A stretch of DNA of 64,000 nt from a virus. The translations under genes were made by a program, and so were the position numbers. How positions within the stretch are numbered: position 1 is the stretch's first letter; every line of letters starts with the position of its first letter. Below the pieces are notes generated by a model. The model was not told where the DNA came from and ran no database searches. It saw only the letters and a list, made by a program, of their open reading frames with translations. Of this stretch, positions 43,162 through 52,775 are shown in pieces. Location of the stretch: IMG/VR virus record IMGVR_UViG_3300020187_000012, positions 61,504-125,503 of that record, one strand, 5' to 3'.

Positions 43162-43589
43162 TGCTTGACGAAACCAAACTATTTGACTTCATAAAAATTA
43201 TGTTTACAAAGCCTAAACAATATAAGGCTATTAAACAACATAACAAGAAGCGTCATTTCTTTATGATAAATAGGTTTTTTGCAATAAAGTATCCAGACAA
43301 CGCCAATGCTTTTAATATTAACGGTATTGATGGTTCCTATGTTGTGGATGCATGGTCAATACTAGCTCGACGTTTTACAAGTGTACCTGGTTGGATTTAC
43401 ACTAAAACTAAAAAAATGCCTAAAGCGGCAATTAATAAAAATCAATATATACCTAAAGACGAAACTATTGAAGTCTATTTAAAGAAATATGAAATAGGTC
43501 GCCGCGAATTTAATGAAATGCAGAAGTTTGCACCAGATGCTTTAAACACTGAGTTGCAAGTTATTGAAAAAAGTATTCAAGTATATTGA
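43161..43589 (+). CDS. Conserved-looking replication-region protein (possible clamp loader small subunit)
   Basis: A 142-residue basic, helical protein sharing one base with the RNase H stop. It has a HFFMINRFFAIKYPDNANAFN segment and VPGWIYTKTKK near residue 85. In T4 the small clamp loader subunit (gp62, 187 aa) follows gp44; here this protein follows gp44 and RNase H, so it is a positional candidate. I see no decisive similarity and leave it unnamed. Confidence 0.5.
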   Translation: MLDETKLFDFIKIMFTKPKQYKAIKQHNKKRHFFMINRFFAIKYPDNANAFNINGIDGSYVVDAWSILARRFTSVPGWIYTKTKKMPKAAINKNQYIPKDETIEVYLKKYEIGRREFNEMQKFAPDALNTELQVIEKSIQVY

Positions 43590-43590
43590 T

Positions 43591-44238
43591 ATGAATCATA
43601 TTGACACTGCAAGCTTGTGTGATATCATAGATATCACACTATATAAATTTAATCATTATGATAATTTAATATGGACAAAGTGTCTTAATCAGGTTGATTA
43701 TACACAAATTGACGAAGATTCTATACTTGTTACACCATATCAATTACAGATGATGTTAAATTTAAATTTTAAGAGAGACCTAATGAAAATTAGAGCTATC
43801 ACTTTTGATTTAATTCACACAGACGCAAACTCATTATATTTTTTAGATAAAATACTTGGAGATTTTACTAGATTAAAATGGATTAAATTAACATTGTCTA
43901 AAACTAGAAACTTTTCTAGAACTGTCAAGATTAATGAAAACGCAACACAAATAAAATATTCATTTAAAATTGTTAAAGCTACATTTAGATTAAACGAAAT
44001 ATTTGAAGATGCTGAATTAAAAAAGATTAATCCAATCTTACACAAATATGATTTAATTCCACGAAATAAACCATATCAACTTCAACCGGCAGTTAAAATT
44101 TTAAATGCTTTAGATGCTGCTTTAAATCATACTTCTGTATCTGATAATGATGCGGAGTTGCTTGCAATAATATTAGATACACTTAGTTTTAAAATTGAAA
44201 ATGATAACCCAGATATTTTATTAGTCACAGATTGGTAG
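43591..44238 (+). CDS. Hypothetical protein
   Basis: A 215-residue protein; ATG 43591 is chosen since it lies one base after the preceding stop, while an in-frame ATG at 43564 overlaps that gene. It mixes helices and strands, rich in Asn/Lys/Ile, with no motif recognised. It ends at a late-type promoter, so it is the last gene of the gp44-rnh unit. Confidence 0.55.
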   Translation: MNHIDTASLCDIIDITLYKFNHYDNLIWTKCLNQVDYTQIDEDSILVTPYQLQMMLNLNFKRDLMKIRAITFDLIHTDANSLYFLDKILGDFTRLKWIKLTLSKTRNFSRTVKINENATQIKYSFKIVKATFRLNEIFEDAELKKINPILHKYDLIPRNKPYQLQPAVKILNALDAALNHTSVSDNDAELLAIILDTLSFKIENDNPDILLVTDW

Positions 44239-44246
44239 ATATATAC
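44238..44246 (+). promoter_or_regulatory. Late-type promoter GATATATAC
   Basis: Overlaps the last base of the preceding stop codon and lies 18 bases before the membrane-protein ATG at 44265; starts the neck-terminase late unit. Confidence 0.6.
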
Positions 44247-44264
44247 AAAAAGTATATTTACTAA

Positions 44265-44690
44265 ATGTTGGATTTATTTAAGAATTTTGGTAAAAGAGAG
44301 GCTCTAGTTTATATTGTAGTTTTTCTTTGGGTTATTGGTGGTGTGTATGGTGCTATAAAGGGCGTTGACTTTGTACAATTAGCATCTTATTTTGGCTCAT
44401 TAACGGCTTACGTCGCAACTTACATATGGGCTGAAACCAAAAAACCATCTCAAAAAACAAGCATTCTTAAAAAAGGAAAGTCATCTAGACGAGAAATCAT
44501 GATATATCTTGTGGTTCTTTTATGGGTGATTGCAGGTGCATTCGGTATTTATTATATGGCAAATTTAACTAGTTTATCGATTTACTTTATTTCGTTATCT
44601 GGTTTTATTGCCTCTTGGATTGCTGGTGAAGTTTATAAACCACAAGACGATATTAAAAAAGATATAACTGACGTAGATTACGGTGGTTAA
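44265..44690 (+). CDS. Four-helix membrane protein made of two similar halves
   Basis: A 141-residue protein with four hydrophobic helices. The halves look duplicated: residues 11-60 (REALVYIVVFLWVIGG... IWAETKKPS) and 77-127 (REIMIYLVVLLWVIAG... IAGEVYKPQ). Cytoplasmic ends are Lys-rich and the tail is acidic. It is the first gene behind a late-type promoter. A holin or other late membrane function is possible, but it lies 15 kb from the endolysin. Confidence 0.65.
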   Translation: MLDLFKNFGKREALVYIVVFLWVIGGVYGAIKGVDFVQLASYFGSLTAYVATYIWAETKKPSQKTSILKKGKSSRREIMIYLVVLLWVIAGAFGIYYMANLTSLSIYFISLSGFIASWIAGEVYKPQDDIKKDITDVDYGG

Positions 44691-44699
44691 TATATTATA

Positions 44700-46640
44700 A
44701 TGGTTACAGGACAAACTGCAAATGAAATAAGCGATGTAATAATCGCTAAATTATTAGAACCGTATAAAAATGCTATTCAGGTAACTGATTTTGCTATACT
44801 AGCTGGTGTATCATCTCCTAATACAATTGGTACTATAAGTCTGATTGAGGGTAGCACTACAGTTTCTGGTTTTGGGACTAATTTCAATTTATCAACGGGT
44901 GACAATATAATTGTAGGTAATACAGTTTTAGAAGTTGCTAATCAGATTTCACCTATACATTTCGAATTAGCAGCACCAGCTCCTTTTACTTTATCGAAAA
45001 CAACATTCATGTTAGATGTTGACCAGTACAATGATTTCACGTATCAATACAGGTGGTCTAATAATGGTGAAGAGTATGCTGAGTTTAAACCTTTGAATAG
45101 AGATAGTAATCCAGGTGACCTGTTTGCATTAACATTTGATGGGACATTAGACCTTTATTTAGATTTAAGATGTGAGGTTGATAAACTTTCATCGGGTCAT
45201 TCTATAAGTATCATTGATGTTACATTTACGGTGCTTGATGATTCTGGAGTTATTGAGGCTTGTCCACAATACTGTATTGATTGTGAGGACCCGTATAGTT
45301 ATTCAGGTTGTGCAAATATAAAGGTTGAATGTGAAACATCTGAAAATCATTTTAAGCCTTATCAATTAGGTAAGAGTGATAAGTTATATAATCAGCTTGT
45401 TGAAATTACAAGTGATATTTTCGGCCATGGGGTAAGGTATTACAGAACTGAACCAGATACAAGAACTAAAGATGTTATTTTTATGGAATATTCTTTATTT
45501 TCTGTTGCCGCATCTGGTGATTTAAAAGTTTCTGTACCGGGTAATGAATTCCCAACTGAAGCATTACAGTATGATATGTTTGGTATGGGCTTTGAAGATT
45601 TTGAGATTCATATTACAGATTACCAATTTGAAAAAACATTTGGTATTGGTCATAGACCAAGAGTTAAGGATTATCTTTTCCTACCGATTAACAATAAAAT
45701 GTATGAAATAAAGTCTGTTACTTTAGCGGACGAATTTAATGTACAACACACATACTGGAGAGTAATGCTCGGTAAGTATCAAGAAAGGTCTGCTATTGAA
45801 AAATCACCGGTTATTGAAGCTGAACTTGAAAATTTAGTGGTTGGTGTTGAAGATATTTTTGGAGCTGAAATACAAGACGAGTACGTTAAAGCAACGGACC
45901 CACAACAACTGTCAACTGTAATTCATAATTGGGATGATGGCGTTCGTGTAACCGCTGACTCTAGATTAAAAATTGTTGACTTTGACCTTAAAAATAGATG
46001 GACTATTGTTTCTAAAAACTATTACAACCTATCAACAGTATCAACAAATGATACAGCTATTGATTATGCATTACAGGCAAAACAATCTATTGACGATAAT
46101 TTAGCATTTACAACATGGTTCTCACCGGGTTTTGACACAACCGATACATCGCACTATCAAATATTAAACGGCGACCAATTTAGCGAAGGTCTTAATATTA
46201 AAATATCTTCAAACAATTTAGAGATTACAATTAACGGGCAATCACACTTGTTCTTACATAATATGATTCTAAGTTCTACTGAGTGGTACGGTTTAGTTGT
46301 TAATATGTCAAATACATTCCGTGAATTGAGTGTGAGTATTTATTACCTTGACCAGGCTAATAATAGAAATAGACCACAGGATGCTACTAATAACCTCCAG
46401 TTACAATTTAATGAAACAAAATCATTGACTCAAGCATTTATTTGGGAATTAGACAGGCCATACCGATTAAAGGGTGGTTTGCTAAAATTAACAAATTTAA
46501 GATTGTGGAAAAAGACTATCGAAGAAGAACAACACCACAATATTTTAAACCAATCACTTGTTAGAGATGCTCATTTAGCATTAATGATTGATAACGCAAT
46601 TCCATCACTTTCTTATCAAAGATACCATAACGCTCGTTAA
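44700..46640 (+). CDS. Neck protein (gp14-like) with N-terminal insertion and C-terminal lectin-like domain
   Basis: A 646-residue protein. The central part (about 225-365) follows T4 gp14: YNQLVEITSDIFGHGVRYYRTE, FGMGFEDFEIHITDYQFEKTFG, RPRVKDYLFLPINNKMYEIKSV, then a YWRVMLGKYQE strand. Cys residues cluster near 195-215 (CPQYCIDCEDPYSYSGCAN), possibly binding metal. The last 230 residues are strand-rich and end LTNLRLWKKTIEEEQ, the hallmark of LamG/concanavalin-like domains. It lies directly before terminase, as gp14 does in T4 (13-14-15-16-17). T4 gp14 has only 256 residues, so both ends are additions. Confidence 0.6.
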   Translation: MVTGQTANEISDVIIAKLLEPYKNAIQVTDFAILAGVSSPNTIGTISLIEGSTTVSGFGTNFNLSTGDNIIVGNTVLEVANQISPIHFELAAPAPFTLSKTTFMLDVDQYNDFTYQYRWSNNGEEYAEFKPLNRDSNPGDLFALTFDGTLDLYLDLRCEVDKLSSGHSISIIDVTFTVLDDSGVIEACPQYCIDCEDPYSYSGCANIKVECETSENHFKPYQLGKSDKLYNQLVEITSDIFGHGVRYYRTEPDTRTKDVIFMEYSLFSVAASGDLKVSVPGNEFPTEALQYDMFGMGFEDFEIHITDYQFEKTFGIGHRPRVKDYLFLPINNKMYEIKSVTLADEFNVQHTYWRVMLGKYQERSAIEKSPVIEAELENLVVGVEDIFGAEIQDEYVKATDPQQLSTVIHNWDDGVRVTADSRLKIVDFDLKNRWTIVSKNYYNLSTVSTNDTAIDYALQAKQSIDDNLAFTTWFSPGFDTTDTSHYQILNGDQFSEGLNIKISSNNLEITINGQSHLFLHNMILSSTEWYGLVVNMSNTFRELSVSIYYLDQANNRNRPQDATNNLQLQFNETKSLTQAFIWELDRPYRLKGGLLKLTNLRLWKKTIEEEQHHNILNQSLVRDAHLALMIDNAIPSLSYQRYHNAR

Positions 46641-46646
46641 TAGTTA

Positions 46647-46655
46647 GATATATAT
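46647..46655 (+). promoter_or_regulatory. Late-type promoter GATATATAT
   Basis: Lies 25 bases before the small terminase ATG. Confidence 0.5.
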
Positions 46656-46680
46656 AATATCATATTAACAGAATATATTT

Positions 46681-47328
46681 ATGGGTGAAGATAAGAAGAA
46701 TATCCGTTCACAAGCGGATGAGATTAGGAATGAATTAGATAGCCTTATAGGCGACGATGAGTCAATTGAAGGTATTATTGATATAGATCCAAAACTCCCA
46801 ACAACGGCAGACCATTATAAACCATTTGATTATGGTGAGGTAAAGGGTAAGGCCGATATACAAGCGAAAAAAACTATAACATCATTGATGAAGTTTTATC
46901 TGGATGCGGATATTATTGAACATGATGAATACGTTAAAGCTAAAAAGAAAATGGACGAAATGACAATGAGTTCATTAGTTTATCAGCTTCAAGCTGGTGA
47001 GCGTGCATTAACGACTCTTTTACAAACTATTGAAGATGGTGAATTAGCACCAAGGATGTTTGAGGTTTTAGCAACGTTACAGAAATCAATGCTTGATATT
47101 ATTAAGTCGCAGACAATGTATCTAATGGCTACTGAAGAATCAGTAAAGCGTATTGCACGTGATGCTGATATCTATAAAGAAAAAACAAATAGACAAATTA
47201 CAACCGATGCTGCGGGTGGCAACAATGATGGTGGTAATGTACAAAGAGGTACTAGAGACCTCATGTCTAAGATTAGAGCCGGTATCGATAATGATATTGA
47301 AGATGTAGAAGTTGAAGATAAAGAATAA
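46681..47328 (+). CDS. 16: Terminase small subunit (gp16-like)
   Basis: A 215-residue helical protein, somewhat longer than T4 gp16 (164 aa), immediately before the large terminase with a one-base overlap. The central coiled-coil part (about 60-170), with LMKFYLDADIIEHDEYVKAKK and LQAGERALTTLLQTIEDGELAPRMFEVLATLQKSMLDI-type helices, is the oligomerisation core of gp16. It recognises DNA and regulates the gp17 motor. The C-terminal 40 residues are Gly/Asn-rich then acidic. Confidence 0.82.
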   Translation: MGEDKKNIRSQADEIRNELDSLIGDDESIEGIIDIDPKLPTTADHYKPFDYGEVKGKADIQAKKTITSLMKFYLDADIIEHDEYVKAKKKMDEMTMSSLVYQLQAGERALTTLLQTIEDGELAPRMFEVLATLQKSMLDIIKSQTMYLMATEESVKRIARDADIYKEKTNRQITTDAAGGNNDGGNVQRGTRDLMSKIRAGIDNDIEDVEVEDKE

Positions 47329-49154
47329 TGGCAGATTACACTGGAGACAATGCTTGGATACCCAAGGAAGAATCAGCAACAGAATCGACAAAGCTAGTAT
47401 GGTCAACTAAAAAAGTTAACGACCTTATGATTGCGATGGACCAGGGTTACCGTCCAAAGATTGCATTACCATTTTATGAAGGTAAGCAATTTTTGAAGAA
47501 GGGTAATATTGTGTTTGAGTACACTGATGAAGAAATTGAAGAATTAGCTAAGTGTGCTAATGATATAGTTTATTTTGCGGAAAAGTATGCCGTTGTAATG
47601 ACTGATGAAGGTATTATGCAGGTAAAACTTCGTGATTATCAAAGGGAATTACTTAAAGATTTTCAGCATAATAGATTTAATATTGTGTTGGCTTCTCGAC
47701 AAATGGGTAAAACAGTTACGGCATCAATCTTTAACGCTTGGTATTTAGTGTTTAACTTTGATAAGACTACATTACTTTTAGCCAACAAGTCAGATTCTAC
47801 TAAAGAAATTATTGACAAGGCTAAGGTTGTAATGGAAAATTTACCATTTTATATGAAGCCCGGTGTCATTAAGTATGATGTCATGAATGTGAAATGTGAT
47901 AACGGTTGTCGTTTAGTTGGTCAATCAACTACTGCAAAGTCAGGTATTGGTTTTACTATTCACAACTTGTATCTTGATGAGTTTGCCCACGTACACAGTT
48001 CTATTGTTGATACATTTTACGAGAACGTTTATCCGACACTATCAGCGTCTAAGGTCTCACGTATCAACATAACTTCAACCCCGAATGGGTTTAACAAGTT
48101 CTATGAGATTTATTCAGGAGCGGACAAGGGTGAAAATGCGTATAAGCCAACACGTATTGATTGGTGGCAGCATCCTGATAGAGACGAAGCTTGGTACGAA
48201 AGAGAATTAGGTAACTTAGGTTCTGAAGATGCATTTAACAGGCAATATGGTAATGAGTTTGTAAGTTCATCAAATTTACTGTTTAGTCCAGGTACTCTTA
48301 AAAATTTACGTAAAGGTATAAAAGAATACCAACCTTATGATTTAGAAGAGTTTGAAAACATTCATATGGATATGCAGGATTATTTAAAATGGAGCCCAGA
48401 CTTTGATCCAGAAGAAGCCGGTGAAGATGGTAGGTACTTTACTTTTTCTGTAGATATTGCAGAGGGTAACGGTGGAGACTATTCAGTTATCAATATGTTT
48501 GAGATTGTGCCGATGGATGAAAATCATATGGATCTTTTACAGAACCCCGGTGCAATGTATGACTTTTTTAAGTTAAAGCAAATAGGCGTCTTTAGGTCAA
48601 ATGAACACGTTATTGAAGACTTTGCTAAAATTCTTTATACATTATCTGTAGATATTTTTAATTCAGAAAATGTTAAACTTATTATAGAATACAATACATA
48701 TGGGTCTATTCTTATAAAGTACCTACAAACATCATTTCCAAGAAGAAATGATTTTGATGAAGAAATGATAGTTAGGTTTAAGCACCGCCACGATGCAAGA
48801 ACTCTTAAACCGGGTGTTAGGGTTAAATCTGATAACAAACCGGTAATGTGTCAGAACTTAAAGAAATTAGCTGAACAAAATAGAATATTTTTTGATGAGA
48901 AAAATACAGTTGATGAAGCTTCAATGTTTGGTGTGATGCGAAACGGCTCATACGGTGGACAACATGGTAACGATGATGTTGTAATGACATGTGTTACAAT
49001 TTCTGAATTTTTTGGCACTACAGATTATGCTGATATGGTTGAAGAATTATTAGACGTTATAGACGAAAACCTACATACTAAAATGGAAACCGTTTTATAT
49101 AAAGATTTTGAAGGAGACGGTGATTTACAATATGATATTTATGATTTATTGTAG
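47328..49154 (+). CDS. 17: Terminase large subunit (gp17), ATPase-nuclease
   Basis: A 608-residue packaging motor, nearly identical in length to T4 gp17 (610 aa). N-terminal ATPase: ARDYQRELL-like adenine-binding region (KLRDYQRELLKDF near 100), Walker A SRQMGKT near 122-128, Walker B LYLDEFAHV near 214 with catalytic Glu, and motif III NITSTPNGF near 245. C-terminal RNase H-fold nuclease: FSVDIAEGNGGDYS near 373 with first metal Asp, and DDVVMTCV near 548 with another acid. The enzyme cuts concatemers and pumps DNA into proheads. Confidence 0.96.
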   Translation: MADYTGDNAWIPKEESATESTKLVWSTKKVNDLMIAMDQGYRPKIALPFYEGKQFLKKGNIVFEYTDEEIEELAKCANDIVYFAEKYAVVMTDEGIMQVKLRDYQRELLKDFQHNRFNIVLASRQMGKTVTASIFNAWYLVFNFDKTTLLLANKSDSTKEIIDKAKVVMENLPFYMKPGVIKYDVMNVKCDNGCRLVGQSTTAKSGIGFTIHNLYLDEFAHVHSSIVDTFYENVYPTLSASKVSRINITSTPNGFNKFYEIYSGADKGENAYKPTRIDWWQHPDRDEAWYERELGNLGSEDAFNRQYGNEFVSSSNLLFSPGTLKNLRKGIKEYQPYDLEEFENIHMDMQDYLKWSPDFDPEEAGEDGRYFTFSVDIAEGNGGDYSVINMFEIVPMDENHMDLLQNPGAMYDFFKLKQIGVFRSNEHVIEDFAKILYTLSVDIFNSENVKLIIEYNTYGSILIKYLQTSFPRRNDFDEEMIVRFKHRHDARTLKPGVRVKSDNKPVMCQNLKKLAEQNRIFFDEKNTVDEASMFGVMRNGSYGGQHGNDDVVMTCVTISEFFGTTDYADMVEELLDVIDENLHTKMETVLYKDFEGDGDLQYDIYDLL

Positions 49155-49174
49155 CAACCTTCAAAAATTATAGA

Positions 49175-49183
49175 GATATATAC
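49175..49183 (+). promoter_or_regulatory. Late-type promoter GATATATAC
   Basis: Located in the terminase-sheath gap, 28 bases before the sheath ATG. Confidence 0.6.
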
Positions 49184-49211
49184 ATAAATAAAAAAAATAT
49201 AGTTTAACATC

Positions 49212-52097
49212 ATGGCACTAAGTCCACAACTATTACAATTTAAAAGTTCAGGTGTTTACAGACTGGAATTTGATAAGTCACAAACTTCAAATATTCCAGC
49301 TGATAGAATTAGACTGGTAATAGGTCACTCTAGAAAGGGTCCTTACAACACGCCAACGCTAATTAGCACCACAGAGCAATTTATTGCGGTTTTTGGTTCA
49401 ATCGACAAAAACCTAGAAAAAAAGGGGATGTTCTTCCACAGATCAGCGCTTGCTGCTCTAACAAGAGGTCCAATCCTAGCATTAAACGCAGCTAAATTAG
49501 ACAGCAATGATACAATTTCATATGTTGCTCCAGTTTCAAACGGTACAGTAAGTACTTCTGAACTGACAGGTGATAGCGCGTATTACAATTACTTCAACAC
49601 TGAAAAGTTCTGGTCACCTTCTGACGAGGCACTTAATGATGTTGTTGGTGATGGAGCAAATAACATTTTAAGATTTGCTAACATCAAACAAGATAACATA
49701 ACAGTTATCGTTAGAAAAGCAAAAGAAGTAGCATCATTCGATATTCTTGCAAGAGACTGGTATGGTGAAGGTAATGTACCTTCTTACTTAAATGCTTTCG
49801 ATTACATGTCAGATTTCATGGTTGACGTATTTGTATTTAAAGGTGACTTTAATGCATCTGCAATGTCAACTGATCCAGTTTATGGTGAATACTTCACAAC
49901 AGCTGGTTTAAAAATTGACAAATTAGACGAATTTGTAAACTTAAGACAAGTATCTTTACTTGCTAAGTATACTGGTTCATTATTACCAGGTTTTGTTGAC
50001 AAAGAAGGTAATTCACTTTACATTGAAACGACTATCAATTCAGAAGCTAGAAGAACAGGTTTATTCTGTGCGGTTAATGAAGATGCAGTTATTGATGAAA
50101 CAGGTACTAAAGTTGACTTAGTAGGTCACACAAATACAGCAGGTGTTTCTTATGATGCAATGTCATATTCACTTGGTGCTGATGCAAGAGCATTTGACCT
50201 TGACGCTGGTTTAGTTTACGCTAAAACTTCTGGAGCATTTGTAACTTATACAGCTTCTCCATCAACAACAACTACTTATACGCCTAATGCAAACGCTTTA
50301 ACAACGGGTTCAAATACGACTAATGCTATCACTTTACCGGCACTGCCTTCTATTGCAGGTAGTACATCGGGTAGTTCACCCGCGGCTGGAACTAGAGATC
50401 AACTTGTTATACCAGGTGCTACAGGTGTTACAAATGACCCAACTGCCGAAACATGGGCTAATACTAATGGTATTTATCTTGGTGATTATTTACTAAATGA
50501 AGGTGGTGGTTATTCAGAAATTATATCTATCAATGGTGCATCTTCGGGTGGTGGTTCAGTAGTTCTTACTATCGATCATGCGGGTAATGTAAACGATGAT
50601 GTTGCAGCTACTTATGTTGCCACAAGCATTTCTACATATACAATAGCACCTGCTGCTACTGCAACAGTTTCAACTAACACAATAACATTCACGGGTTTTG
50701 ATCCAGTTGCTGCTGGAATCACAACTACTGATTTCATACTTGATGCCGCTGGTACTGGTTATGTTGCGGTTACTGCGGTAACTACATCATCAATCACGAC
50801 CTCTGCTGATGTTAATGTCGCTGCTTATACAATAACTGCAGGCGGTAATATCAATACGTATACTTCAAGTGTAGTATCTGCACCAGCTCCAAATCTAGCA
50901 TTAGAAGCAGGTCAATATATTATTGCTGAAGAGCCAAACAGAATGGTTAAAGTTATTAGAATAGCTAAATCTACTGTAGGTTCTGATATTGTATATAAAG
51001 TGTATACTTCAGCTGAAGCGGCTACAGTTACAGATATGAAAGGTTACAAGTCTTTTGAAGCTTCAACAGACTATTACGTGACATTCCCAATCAACGGTGC
51101 TGTAATCATAGACAAGCCAAACCCAATTCAATCTGCACTAGATGCGGTAACATTAGGTTCTGGTTTAGCAAACGCTCTTATTGATAAAGATAATATTTCT
51201 TTCAGATATGTTATTGATACATTTGCATCTTTAGATGGTACAACTCTTTTAAACAAAGTACAACTATCAGCACTTGCTAAAGCAAGACAAAATGCATCTG
51301 CAATCTTAAACGCACCATCAATTGCTGAGTTTAAGAAATCAACAAACCCATCGTTTACTGATGGATTTGGCGCATTTAGTGTTGAATATATTGCAACAGG
51401 TGGTAATTTAGATAAGAACCCAACTGCACTATATGCTTTACCAAGCATTAATGACGGTGCAAATTATGCGTTCTACTATACTTCACTAGTTGTAAGAGAA
51501 AACAACAAAGATTTCGTTATGCCATCAGCAGCTTACGTATCTAACAACTTTATTGACAAGTACACTGACTCATCTCCATGGGCTATTGTTGCTGGTCCAA
51601 GAAGAGGTTCAATCTCAGGTTCTGGTATTGTTGGTGCTGAATATGCATTTGACAGGTCAGATAGAGATGTACTTGAGCCATTTGGAATCAATCCTATTGT
51701 ATTCCAAAGAGGTGCGGGTCTAACAATTTTAGGTAATAAAACAGCACAACAGTCTGTACAATCAGCGCTTTCTTCAGCTCACGTTAGAGAAGTTCTTATT
51801 TACATTCAAGACGGTCTTGCTGCAATCCTAAAAGATTATGTGTTTGAATTCAATACACCACAAACTAGATTAGAAATTAAAACTCTAGCAGATTCATTTA
51901 TGGAATCAGTTAAAGCTGAGACTGGTGTGTACGATTTCAAAAACGTAATTGACACAACAAACAATACGAACGAAGTAATAGACGCAAACATTGGTATCTT
52001 AGATACTTTTGTTGAGCCGGTTAAAGGTTTAGAAATAGTTGTTCAAAGAACAACAGTTTTAAACACTGGTGAAATTGCATCTGGTAACTTCAATTAA
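49212..52097 (+). CDS. 18: Tail sheath protein (gp18) with large Ser/Thr-rich insertion
   Basis: A 961-residue protein, some 300 longer than T4 gp18 (659 aa). The N-terminal SPQLLQFKSSGVYRLEFDKSQ with RLVIGHSRKGPYNTP, and the C-terminal core (GFGAFSVEY, PWAIVAGPRRG, VFQRGAGLTILGNKT, VREVLIYIQDGLAAILKDYVFE), are typical of contractile sheaths. The C-terminal strands that interlock subunits are preserved. The excess is mainly residues about 337-573, a low-charge Thr/Ser/Ala/Gly-rich, strand-forming tract likely exposed on the outer surface of the tail. The gene has its own late-type promoter. Confidence 0.93.
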   Translation: MALSPQLLQFKSSGVYRLEFDKSQTSNIPADRIRLVIGHSRKGPYNTPTLISTTEQFIAVFGSIDKNLEKKGMFFHRSALAALTRGPILALNAAKLDSNDTISYVAPVSNGTVSTSELTGDSAYYNYFNTEKFWSPSDEALNDVVGDGANNILRFANIKQDNITVIVRKAKEVASFDILARDWYGEGNVPSYLNAFDYMSDFMVDVFVFKGDFNASAMSTDPVYGEYFTTAGLKIDKLDEFVNLRQVSLLAKYTGSLLPGFVDKEGNSLYIETTINSEARRTGLFCAVNEDAVIDETGTKVDLVGHTNTAGVSYDAMSYSLGADARAFDLDAGLVYAKTSGAFVTYTASPSTTTTYTPNANALTTGSNTTNAITLPALPSIAGSTSGSSPAAGTRDQLVIPGATGVTNDPTAETWANTNGIYLGDYLLNEGGGYSEIISINGASSGGGSVVLTIDHAGNVNDDVAATYVATSISTYTIAPAATATVSTNTITFTGFDPVAAGITTTDFILDAAGTGYVAVTAVTTSSITTSADVNVAAYTITAGGNINTYTSSVVSAPAPNLALEAGQYIIAEEPNRMVKVIRIAKSTVGSDIVYKVYTSAEAATVTDMKGYKSFEASTDYYVTFPINGAVIIDKPNPIQSALDAVTLGSGLANALIDKDNISFRYVIDTFASLDGTTLLNKVQLSALAKARQNASAILNAPSIAEFKKSTNPSFTDGFGAFSVEYIATGGNLDKNPTALYALPSINDGANYAFYYTSLVVRENNKDFVMPSAAYVSNNFIDKYTDSSPWAIVAGPRRGSISGSGIVGAEYAFDRSDRDVLEPFGINPIVFQRGAGLTILGNKTAQQSVQSALSSAHVREVLIYIQDGLAAILKDYVFEFNTPQTRLEIKTLADSFMESVKAETGVYDFKNVIDTTNNTNEVIDANIGILDTFVEPVKGLEIVVQRTTVLNTGEIASGNFN

Positions 52098-52102
52098 TAT
52101 AG

Positions 52103-52111
52103 GATATATAA
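52103..52111 (+). promoter_or_regulatory. Late-type promoter GATATATAA
   Basis: Lies six bases after the sheath stop and 18 bases before the tube ATG. Confidence 0.62.
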
Positions 52112-52129
52112 AAAAAGATTAAAGAAGAT

Positions 52130-52684
52130 ATGCCACTTCCACATTACTCACAAGATCAAACTAGCAAGAAAGGTAGAAACTTTGAAGCAGTGCAACAGTC
52201 ACTGTTTGAGGTAACTATTCTTCCACCTGCTGGTGTTCAAGGTGCTAACATGCTTTTACAACAAGTTAACTCGATTTCGGGTCTTGAAATTAACAAAGCA
52301 ATTGGTACACAAGAACAGAAGTTTAAATTCGTTACTCGTTCGTTTGCATCTCAACCAGAAAGCACTGCGATTGATTTAGCGATTAACTTTTCACTTAACT
52401 TAAACGATGCTAACCAAGCATACACTTATAAGACACTAAAAGATTGGTACAATCTTATGTATGACCCAAATACTGGGGCTATGGGTCTTAAGAAAGATTA
52501 TGTTGGTACTATTATTGTTACTCAATTTAACAGAAAGGGTGACATTTTTAGAACAGTAACTCTAGAAGATTGTTTCATTTCATCAGGTCTTCCATTCCTA
52601 GAGGGCGGCGACTATTCAGACGCGGCACCACAAGTTATGGATGTTACTTGGAGATGTGATAACTTTAAAGAAGAGCTAGCATAA
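52130..52684 (+). CDS. 19: Tail tube protein (gp19)
   Basis: A 184-residue protein of the gp19 family (T4: 163 aa). The pattern of tube proteins is clear: FEVTILPPAGVQ, then IATQEQKFKF-like strand, FSLNLNDANQAYTYKTLKDWYNLMYDPNTG, and a C-terminal FISSGLPFLEGGDYSDAAP...DVTWRCD. It polymerises inside the sheath along the tape measure. Followed by a terminator. Confidence 0.92.
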   Translation: MPLPHYSQDQTSKKGRNFEAVQQSLFEVTILPPAGVQGANMLLQQVNSISGLEINKAIGTQEQKFKFVTRSFASQPESTAIDLAINFSLNLNDANQAYTYKTLKDWYNLMYDPNTGAMGLKKDYVGTIIVTQFNRKGDIFRTVTLEDCFISSGLPFLEGGDYSDAAPQVMDVTWRCDNFKEELA

Positions 52685-52707
52685 TTTAATATTAACTAAT
52701 AATACTT

Positions 52708-52740
52708 GAGGGCGAGTTTGTATAAAACTCGCTCTCTTTT
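52708..52740 (+). terminator. Rho-independent terminator after the tube gene
   Basis: GAGGGCGAGTTT/AAAACTCGCTCTC hairpin with a small loop (GTAT) and a T tract at its 3' side. Confidence 0.85.
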
Positions 52741-52775
52741 TAACCTTACAAAAGATAATATAATATCATCATACT

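Noticed and set aside
43161-43589. Naming this gene as clamp loader small subunit gp62
   Set aside because: Position fits but the residues do not support it clearly, so it is left as a candidate only.
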